Positions 55,997 to 64,000 of a stretch of 64,000 nt of DNA are shown one piece after another (the first letter of the stretch is position 1; every line of letters begins with the position of its first letter). The stretch is taken from positions 1 through 64,000 of the forward strand of contig JAGTJM010000096.1 in NCBI GenBank assembly GCA_020747015.1. The letters are read 5' to 3'. Under the pieces are notes generated by a model. It was not told where the DNA came from and did no database searches. It was given only the letters and a program-made list of their open reading frames with translations. The position numbers and the translations under genes were made by a program. This DNA comes from Pyrenochaeta sp. MPI-SDFR-AT-0127 (Eukaryota > Ascomycota > Dothideomycetes > Pleosporales > Cucurbitariaceae).

Positions 55997-57460
55997 GATG
56001 AAAGACATGTAGTGACCAAGCCATTACAGGGCGGGAAGTTTATGATATGCAAAGCAATCAAAGCACAAGGGAAAAAAAATTTCCTTCCCTTTTCTTTCTC
56101 CGTTTTTTTCTTCTTTGGAACCAAAGAAATTTCTCTTAACCTTTGATAATGCATAGTGCACATGGGCGACCTCAGACGTGCTGGGTTTGCCAAGACGGCG
56201 GTATAGGGGGGAGCGGTTTGGATTCAAGGGTAGGGCGACACAGTGGACGATGTTCCTGCAATACCAGGCTCTTGCACAAGAGGTGTATGCGCAAGTTCCG
56301 AAGGCAGACGACTGGCTGCTCCTTGGACGCTGTGTAGAGTGCATGAAGACCAAGTCCGGAACAATTCCTTTTGTTTCTCCAATCGTTTGACGGCGGTGCC
56401 CGCATGGTGGAGGCCAATGAGCGGCGCGGACACGAGCAAGACTGTTACAGAAGGGGTGCGGTCGGTAGGCTTTTGTTTAGGTGGTGGGAGGATGCTGCAA
56501 AGGAACTGGCCATGGGCGATTGATGGGCAGCTGTGCATACGACGAGTCAATGGCTGACTCGAAACGGGCAAAGTATCACGGACGTTGAAATGGCAGCAAA
56601 TGGGTGTCGAGGGCTGGAGACGAGACGAGGCAGCATACGATGGATGCAAGAGGCGCTGCTACGCCGCCATGGTCACGCCCACGACGCCCATTGCTCGGGC
56701 CATGATGTATAAATGCACAAATCCGTCTGCTGCATCGCGCGCGTACTCGGGGCGGTCGTTGGTCACACAGCTAACCACAGCTAACACAGCCATAATTAAC
56801 ACCGCTATAACACAGCTAACCCACGAGCGCTCGAGCGGCGAGCCGTTGCTTCAGCCTTGCGCAGGGGCCCGTGATTGGCTGCACACTAAAAACCAACGCT
56901 TTCGCCTCGCTCCATGTCGTTTGGACGCGGACCAGCCAGACGGCGAAGCCTTTTGCTCCCTCGTCTTCCCGCTCCACCTCTCCTCTTCACCTCGCCGCAC
57001 TCCTCTTGGCCCTCCCCTCGTCGTTGTTTTTCTTGTTTGTAACTTTGGGTATTTTACTAGTCTTCCTTCTTTACGGCGCCCCTCGACCTCCATCCAGCTC
57101 GTGCATGCTCCCGCCGGGCCACGCTCCACGCTCCACGCTCCACGCTCCACGCTCCCCTCGACCTTTGTCCATTCACCCTCAACCTCGACCCTCGACTCTG
57201 TCCACCCCTGCATCAGCCTTCAAGCGACCACAGACCATCGCACGTCGAGCTCCTTTGAGGCCAGCTGGAAAACTGCAGGAGATCTCGTGTGCACGCTTCT
57301 TGTAGACCACACCTGTGCGTCCCCTGTGCCCCCGGCCACCGCCAGCAACCCCCCCCCCCCCCGACTGACCCTGGCTGGTGTAGAATTTCCAATCCCCTCC
57401 CCTCTCGTCCTACTACTTGTTCCTACTTGTTCCTACTCGTCCTGAGCAGCTGTGCCCAAC
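55997..57460. other. Long intergenic region and VTS1 leader with simple repeats
   Basis: 1.46 kb. Near 56770-56830 several near-identical (C)ACAGCTAAC units recur. At about 57119-57156 a 7-base unit (CCACGCT) is repeated about five times, and a run of about 12 C lies at 57351-57361. The last 500 bases are CT-rich, typical of a long fungal 5' leader. Open frames here are low complexity and are not called. Confidence 0.55.
57119..57156 (+). repeat. Tandem 7-base repeat (CCACGCT)
   Basis: About five head-to-tail copies in the presumed VTS1 leader or promoter. No function can be assigned. Confidence 0.8.
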
Positions 57461-59439
57461 ATGTCTGCTGCCCACATCGCCGCCAACCGAAATAGCACCC
57501 CCGAGGGCTCCAGCTCGCTCCGCCCTCCCACGGCCCGCACCTCCCTCGGCGCCGGCCACCATCTTCGCGCCTCAGCCGACATGGGCGGCTTCTCCTCGCC
57601 CCTTGCCAACCGCGGCATCCGCCCCGCCTCGGAAATCTACTTTGGCCGCAACAACACCCAGTCGGGCAACCCCGACGAGATGGAGCGCGCCGCCCAGCAG
57701 TGGCTCGCCGACATCGACCAGTACGAGACCACGCTCGAGGAAATGGCCACGGCCACCCTCGACCAGGACTTCAAGGACGAGCTGAGCGCCATTGAGCAGT
57801 GGTTCCGAGTCCTCAGCGAAGCCGAACGCACCGCCGCCCTCTATGCCCTGCTCCAGCAGACCACCCAGGTCCAGATCAGATTCTTCATCCAGGTCCTGCA
57901 GCAAATGTCAAAGAGCCTGCCCATGTCTGGTGTGCTTTCGCCTGCCAGCTTCGGAGAGAAAGGTTTGCCGTCAATGCCCGCCTTTTGGGCCCCAGTTTTC
58001 CCCTCAACACAGCTGACGTTTTTGCCAGACCCCATGACGCAGAAGTTGAGCGATGCCATGAGCAAGCTCAGCACGGGCGAGAACCGCCACTCCATGGGCC
58101 TCGGCCGCCCTCCGCCATCCCCAGGCGCTGCGAAACGCAACTCGGGCTTGGACACGTCCACCATCAATCGCATGTTCCCCGATGCCGCCGCCGCCATTGC
58201 AAAGCAAAAGGCAGAGTTCACCGACGTTGTCGGTATGCCCCCAGCATCGAATCGCAACAGCACCGTCGGCGACCGCAGCTCCTTGATCGCGCCCACCATC
58301 TCTGCCCCAGACGACACAAACAAGAGGGAGAACAATGTCCCGCCTGCCTCGCCATGGAACGAGGCACAAAACCGTCCAAAGTCGTCTGGCCAGCAGCAGC
58401 AGCAGCAGCAGCAGCAACACCAGGCCATGGGCCAGTTCACTGCACCCCCTCCGTCCGCGGGACTCCGCTCACCTCGCCTTCCTCTTCAATCCGATAGCAG
58501 CAATGTGCAGACTACGACTCTGAATGCCCTGGAAGCCAACTCCACAAGTATGCCAATGTTGTCGCCGTCCTATGCGCCCGGTGGCAGCTGGGCGTCTCAG
58601 CTGAGCACTCCCATGGTCGCGAATTTTAACCAGCCCAATAACCAGGCTGATATGGTTGCCAACGCTACTGCCATGAAACTGGCCGCACTGTCCACCGTAA
58701 ACAACCGCATTCAGTTGGATGATGTGCGCAAATACCGTCGTGCTCGTTCTTCGGACAATGGTCCCTTGTCTCCTGGACTGCCACACATGGGCAACACCAA
58801 CATTTTGATGACCAATGAGCTGGGCCAGGTCTTGACTCCTCAGCAGGCGGCTGCTCTTCAGGCGCAGCAACTGGCAGCCATGAATGGTCGCCGATCGCGT
58901 CCAAGCTCCCCTGGTTTTGCTATGCAAGGACAGGGTATGGGCGTCATGGGCAATTTTGCCTCGCCCCAAGCCAATGGCTTTTTGACGGCCGACTATGGGG
59001 CTTCGGGACTCATGAATAACGGAATGGGCACACTGAACCTCAGTCAGTTTGGTATTGGTATGGGGAATGATGGCCATGGCTTTCATGGTGACCAAATCGA
59101 CCGTGGCCGGTCTCCTCGAGGCCGTCGCGGCAGTTCGAAGCCTCCGGAAGATCCAACCGACCCCAGTCTGCTTCAGGACATTCCCAACTGGCTTCGGAGT
59201 CTCCGTCTGCATAAATACACAGATAATCTCAAGGACTTGAAATGGCAAGAACTTGTTGAGCTCGATGACGACGGCTTAGAGAAGCGAGGTGTCAATGCAC
59301 TCGGTGCGCGTAGGAAGATGTTGAAGGTATGACAACCCCTGCCACTTCCCAAGACCAGTCCGTCTTTGGCTAACAGGAATTAATTGTGCAGGTCTTCGAG
59401 CAGGTCAAGGAGGCCAAGGATGGAGGCAAGCTGCGATAG
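57461..59439 (+). CDS. VTS1: SAM-domain RNA-binding protein VTS1 (Smaug family)
   Basis: Binds hairpin recognition elements in mRNAs and promotes deadenylation. Exons 57461-57962, 58029-59326 and 59392-59439 give 615 residues. Intron one (66 nt, in frame) has a GCTGAC branch site; if retained, 22 extra residues would be added. The conserved N-terminal block (residues ~60-165, NPDEMERAAQQWLADIDQYE) is the Vts1 hallmark. A polyglutamine run of nine lies near residues 288-297, within a disordered, Ser/Pro-rich middle. The SAM domain (about 549-612) has IPNWLRSLRLHKYTDNL and ALGARRKMLKVFEQV, with RNA-binding basic residues. ATG 57461 is preferred to the upstream in-frame GTG. Confidence 0.95.
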
Positions 59440-60444
59440 ATTCGTACGCTGCCATCTTTTTGTCCGAATAACGGGAACATAGTATTCTCCACCAAATAGA
59501 TTTACAATGGAAGAGCGACACGCACCAGCTGGTTACGGACGGCCTACTGTTTGTCCGTCAGGTCTGGACCGCATATGAATTTTATGTCCTGTGCATTAGG
59601 GCTCGGTTGGATGTTACGTGTACCGGTACCTCCGATTTCTTGTCGTACACGATTGGAGGTTTACGCATGGCCATCATTTCTTCTCCATTTGGGCTTTTGT
59701 TCACTTCGGATGTATGTTTTCGGTAGATTGGTTTGCGCGAAATTACAGATGCAGTAATGATGTGGTATGTGGTAATGTGCTTTGATACCTTGTTCCTCTA
59801 CCTTTTTTTTTCTTCTTTGCTTTTGCAGTGCTTCTTATTGCATATGTGGTACAATTTTTTCTTCTTCAACTTCTTGTACTTGCCGTCAACTTCCAACATG
59901 GGCCCCGGTACACGCCAGATCCTCAGAATCAACGTCGGGCTCAACCTCCCATGGGAATCCAGGTCAATATCACAGCAGACAACTACACAGTATGGTTTAA
60001 GCCAATCATATCCTCTACGACAACCCTTACTGTTCACTCAGCGCAGGTTTGTGTAAACCGCAACCGCCGCCGCCGTCGTCGTCACCTAGGGGACAGCATT
60101 CGTATCAATTTGGTTAGACGCGCCTTGAAGTCATGAGCGGCCTGGTCGCAGCTCTAACCAAGCAGTGGTTGGCTTTCAAGGACAAGAATCAGGACACCTG
60201 ATGCGAAAATTCAGAAGCCAGCGATCCCGACATCACCAACGTGGCAGGCCGAGTTCATAACTGAAGACCGTAATGTAAAAACCGCAGGGAGCATCGACTT
60301 GCTTACATGGCTAGTGTTGGTCCTGCTACTGTGAGGTGGAGATAGAGCTTTTGCTGATGGAGACGTTCTCATCTTGCTACATTGGAAAACTAATCGCTGT
60401 AGCCTCTCCCATTTTATCCGAATTTCTCCTTGCTTCAAAGCCTC
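59440..60444. other. Convergent intergenic region VTS1 / MFS permease
   Basis: 1.0 kb between two convergent stop codons. T-rich tracts near 59808-59880. No supported gene; short frames only. Confidence 0.4.
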
Positions 60445-62142
60445 TCAAATAGTATACCTGAACCGCGGGCTATCATCACCCAGCTCTGCGACCTCTTCGT
60501 CTCGCATTCCCGCAATCAGATGATCCACTTTGCCTTCCTCGCGACGCGTGTTTATCTGGCTAAGATGATACCACATTATAATGTAACAAGTAATTGCGAA
60601 AGCTACCATGGCCATAGTAATGGCATGGCCTTTTATAAAGCGCGGGCGATCCATAGTTGGGTATATCTACGGGCTGTAAGCCTCCTGCTACATCTTGGAA
60701 GAGGATAATGTCGACTTACAAAAGCACTCATTATACCTGCACAATTACCAATGGACAGCTGTAGGCCCGTAGCGCTCGTACGCTTTCCGTAACGCGGAAG
60801 ATTGGTCGGTAACCACGCTAGTGGAAGACCAACACAGACGTAAAGACCCATTGCCACCAAAAAGCACCCAGCATAATGTGTCGCAGAGCTGGATGGACTA
60901 ATCAGCATTGCATAACCCACAATACTGACAATACCAAGCAGAACAGTGTAGAACGCGCGCTTCTGCTGCTTGTCCGAAAAATGCGCAACCACCAGATACG
61001 TCACAGCCCCGAGGGCATAGCAAGGAATTGTTAGTACTTGGACCATTGCGTTGGAAGCCTTGGGCATTATAGACTTGATGATCGTAGGCAAAAAGGTGGA
61101 AAATCCATACAGCATGGTATCGGAGCCAAATTGTGCGAAACAAAAAGTCCAAACCTTCCAGTCCTTGAAACACTTCTTGACGTCATCCCAATGGAACTCT
61201 GCGGCCTTTTTTGTGTAGCCTGTCTGACGCTTCAGACGGGCAGCTGCAACCGCCTTCTCTCTTTCATTCAGGAAGTACGCAGTCTCGGGATTATCCGGAA
61301 GGATCCACCATGTTGCGATGCCGAGCACAAACGTGGGAATTCCTTCGAGAATCATGATCCATCTCCAACCCCTCTGGCCTGCAACACCGTCCATATGCCC
61401 AATTCCGTAGGCAAGCAGGCCCCCAAATGCGCCAGCGAGGGCAGCAGAGACAAAAAGGTAGCCAATCCGGAGAGCGAGCTCACGCTTTGTGTAGAAAAAA
61501 GTCAAATAGATGGCCATGCCAGGGAACAGGCCTCCTTCGACAGCTCCCAAAACTAAACGGCATGCGATCAGTCCACCATAATTCTGGACGATTCCAGTGA
61601 GAGTCGCTGTGATACCCCATGCTACGGTGATGAATGCGATCCAGCGGGATGGCCGAAGCTTCTTCAGAACCAGGTTTGAGGGGAGCTCAGAGAGAATATA
61701 GGTTACAAACAGTATGGACACGGCTGTTTGAAACTGGCTAGGGCTCAAATCGAGGTCTTGTTCCAGGCCGTAGAGTCGAGCGTTGCCGATGTTGACGCTG
61801 AGTTAACGTCAGCATAGTGATTAGGCTATTGCTGACATGGATAATGCAGCTTCCTTTTTCCTTGTCAAGTGCTTATAAGGCTTCTGAATGCTTCAACTTA
61901 CCGATCCAGAAAACTCAGCAAATATAAGAGCATAACGACAGGAATAACTGAAGTTGGAGAATGGAGTCAGTATCCGCTCCAGACGTCAATGAATTTGACG
62001 TACTAAAAGTATCGAGCTTCCGAACCAGCTTGGCCTCATACAACGGGTCGGCCTCTCCCAAATGTCTGTCGACAACATCTCCTTCGACCGGCTTCGTGTC
62101 ATTCGACCCAATAGCCCCAGACTCTTTCTCTATATCGCTCAT
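60445..62142 (-). CDS. MFS anion:cation symporter, Dal5/TNA1 (allantoate permease) family
   Basis: Four exons (62004-62142, 61902-61947, 60720-61797, 60445-60666) encode 494 residues, full length for the family. About 12 hydrophobic helices are seen. Family signatures are RLDTFIIPVVMLLYLLSFLDR at helix one, NIGNARLYGLEQDL, the ESELPSNL-like block (ILSELPSNLVLKKLRPSRW) and RLVLGAVEGGLFPGM. This subfamily carries nicotinate, allantoate, pantothenate, biotin precursors or small dicarboxylates; the substrate cannot be read from sequence. The very small second exon (46 nt) and phase-clean joins support the model. Confidence 0.92.
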
Positions 62143-62995
62143 GATGATACCAGATAACTCAAATGTGGCACGTCGTCGATGGGTGGATGATTAGGCACGT
62201 TATACAAGACTGCCAGCGATTGTGGGTATGGGTCGAAAATTAGTGGCGGGAGCCTACGACACTGAATGCAGGGCTACGTTTTGTTTAACCTCGGCGTTGT
62301 GACTGTCATTGCCACATATTAACTGTTGTCACGGAGTGGGATCCTTGGTGTTCTTAAATGTTCGAGTTCGAAGTCTGACAATGCAGGGCCCACATGTAGC
62401 AGGACTGCAGATTCGGCGCGGGGCTGGGTGTCTTAGCCAATAAAGTATCGCACTAGCCATCTCTAGCATGACGTTGGTGGCTATCCTGTTTCTGGTATGG
62501 ATATACGCTTTCGTGTGAGATAACAGATTAGATGCCGGGGCCATCGTATTGCTGCCAATGCTCAAGGTTGGGGGGACTTAATCCAAAATGGGGGTTGCGC
62601 AGTACTCGGCCGGATACGTACAGCGCAAATAGCAGAGCCTGAGCAACGCTGTCGTGCTTTGATCCCACTTACTCTACTCTCTGCTCCACTCCAAACATGA
62701 GTAGGCAATGTCATTATTGACTGTACTCCTTTAAGTTAAGTAATACCTGAATTAGATGACGCTTGCAGTGGGACTAGAGTCCTCGAACAATAGCTGCTAT
62801 GTCCTTGTGCTTGGCTATGTAATGTTATGGCACAATCGAAATCAGAGCTTGGAGGTCAGGAGATCGTTTAACTTTTGGAATTCTGGATCCAGGTACGGCT
62901 AATCTTTCGCAAGAGCATCTCCAATTACGCATTAGCCATGTTTTTGATTCCGCATGAGCGAGGCTTCTCACTGCTTCAAAAGTAGCGATGGCTTG
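62143..62995. other. Intergenic MFS permease / transcription factor
   Basis: 853 bases. Both neighbours are on the minus strand, so this holds the permease promoter and the 3' end of the next gene. No element is recognised. Confidence 0.4.
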
Positions 62996-64000
62996 CTACG
63001 TCAAGCTAGATGAGGTCGATGATGAGTTGCCGAAGTTTGCTGTATCCCATAGAACAATTCCAGAATAGATATCAATTTGCGCAGATGGGTCAATAGGCCA
63101 TATCAGCTCGTCGCGTAGCAGGTCGATCTCAGTAGCAGGTCCCGACTCCGTGGCCACAGTATTTTGGACACTGCTCAAGTTCGACCGTGCAATCGCCCGT
63201 ACCTCTTTTGCCATCTTTTTCCCAAGCGGCCAAATGGATCCCATAGCATTCAGAAAGCCGATACTCAAGCGCACGCGATCGCGAGCGATTGATAGAGCTT
63301 TGTCTTCCAACAAGTTATTGCATGCGGAGACTTGAACAGCCGCAAGCTGCGCACAGATACACATCGTGAATACGTTGTGTTTCTCAACAGCACATGGGAT
63401 AGCAAGAAGTTTCGTCTGCATCTCTACTGCTTTCAACGCTCGTGCAGTGTGCGCATTGCGTCCCGAGCCTGGCGGCATAACAAAGGGAGTCGGGGACAAG
63501 AAGGCCTCTGTGTTCATTTCCTCTGCACCATATTTCAATGAAGAGAAAGGCCGATGCATCGTTGAAATTGTGCTGTAGATATCAACATTGGGTTACTAGC
63601 CACCTTAAGATGAGGAACTCACACGGCTGCGATCATGTGTGCCATAAACCTAGCCAGAGGAAAGAAAGTTAGCCGAGAAATCTAACCAGGATTGTGTACC
63701 GCCTCCTTACATCACTTCGTCCACCTGCCCGTTCTTATGGAGTGGATCTTTTTTGCAAGCCGGCAGAAGCGATGACCAGATTGCTAATTTGGCATCGCAA
63801 CTGTCAACAATATGCTCTCCAAATGTGCCCGACTCAATGAACATGTTCATGACTGCAAAATGTTAGCGAAAAAGATGTGAACAATATAACCGCTGCAGTC
63901 CATGTATACCATTAGCGACCACTTTGGCCATGTCGTACAGGTAAACAAGGGAGGAATAAATAATCTCGACTTCTGCAAATTCCCGGTTTTCGTAGTCATG
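62996..64000 (-). CDS. Fungal transcription factor, C-terminal part (runs off the window)
   Basis: Four exons fit in phase from the window edge: 63910-64000, 63711-63852, 63623-63649 and 62996-63572, about 278 residues without a start. The segments VYLYDMAKVVANVMNMF and MAHMIAAVTISTMHRPFSSL have the layout of the C-terminal half of fungal-specific transcription factor domains (Zn2Cys6 type). The long Ala/Leu-rich C-terminal helices fit too. The DNA-binding N-terminus lies outside the window, so the class is inference. Its upstream position next to the permease gene might suggest a regulatory link, but this is unsupported. Confidence 0.65.

Noticed and set aside
57841..58440. 199-codon minus-strand frame with Cys run
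   Set aside because: Shadow of the VTS1 CAG repeat; the Cys run is the antisense of glutamine codons.
1..64000. CRISPR array, integrated phage, intact transposon
   Set aside because: No regularly spaced repeats, no integrase or transposase frame and no terminal repeats were seen, as expected for a fungal nuclear locus.

Overview
The window looks like nuclear DNA from a filamentous ascomycete, probably a dothideomycete and perhaps Pleosporales. The genes are interrupted by short introns (about 42-70 nt) with GT-AG ends and CTAAC/CTGAC-type branch points. The gene set (SMC4, Fig1, Kap121, SPT7, VTS1, Vps4) is fungal, and small divergently transcribed neighbours are common. The order-level placement is inference. 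I support 32 protein-coding genes, two of them cut by the window ends, and one tRNA. Exon boundaries were worked out by hand from splice sites, reading phase and protein continuity, and an exon edge could be a base off in places.

Layout. 0-6 kb: N-terminus of condensin SMC4 (-), a small NIF3/YqfO-like protein (+), a secreted RNase T2 (+) and serine hydroxymethyltransferase (-). 6.8-13.1 kb: Fig1-family membrane protein (-), Hsp12/WHI11-type small stress protein (+) and a large extracellular repeat protein (-) with an apparent one-base frameshift. 13.8-18.1 kb: tRNA-Ser(UGA) with a short intron, LACTB2-like metallo-beta-lactamase (-), EFM5-like methyltransferase (+), HINT-family hydrolase (+) and a mitochondrial enoyl-CoA hydratase/isomerase (-). 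18.6-21.7 kb: F-box-like and BTB genes, an accessory-looking pair. 23.5-31 kb: DHH1 helicase (-), rhomboid protease (+) and an unrecognised AT-hook protein (-) with repeated basic/SE(E/D)/acidic modules. 31-40 kb: SPT7 (-), VanZ-like protein (+), RPS26 (-) and a CBS/PB1 membrane protein (+). 40.5-47.3 kb: karyopherin Kap121/PSE1 (+), VPS4 (-) and prefoldin subunit 6 (+). 48.4-53.4 kb: a C2H2 plus Zn2Cys6 regulator (-) divergent from a secreted glycoside hydrolase (+). 54.6-64 kb: COG5 (+), VTS1 (+), a Dal5/TNA1-type MFS permease (-) and the C-terminal part of a second fungal transcription factor (-).

Most genes are conserved housekeeping genes: chromosome structure (SMC4), transcription (SPT7), mRNA fate (DHH1, VTS1), translation and folding (RPS26, EFM5-like, prefoldin), membrane traffic (VPS4, COG5) and nuclear import (Kap121). 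No biosynthetic cluster, intact transposon, CRISPR or phage-like structure is visible. The least explained items are the AT-hook modular protein, the frameshifted extracellular repeat protein, two GC-AG introns, and the regulator/glycosidase divergent pair.
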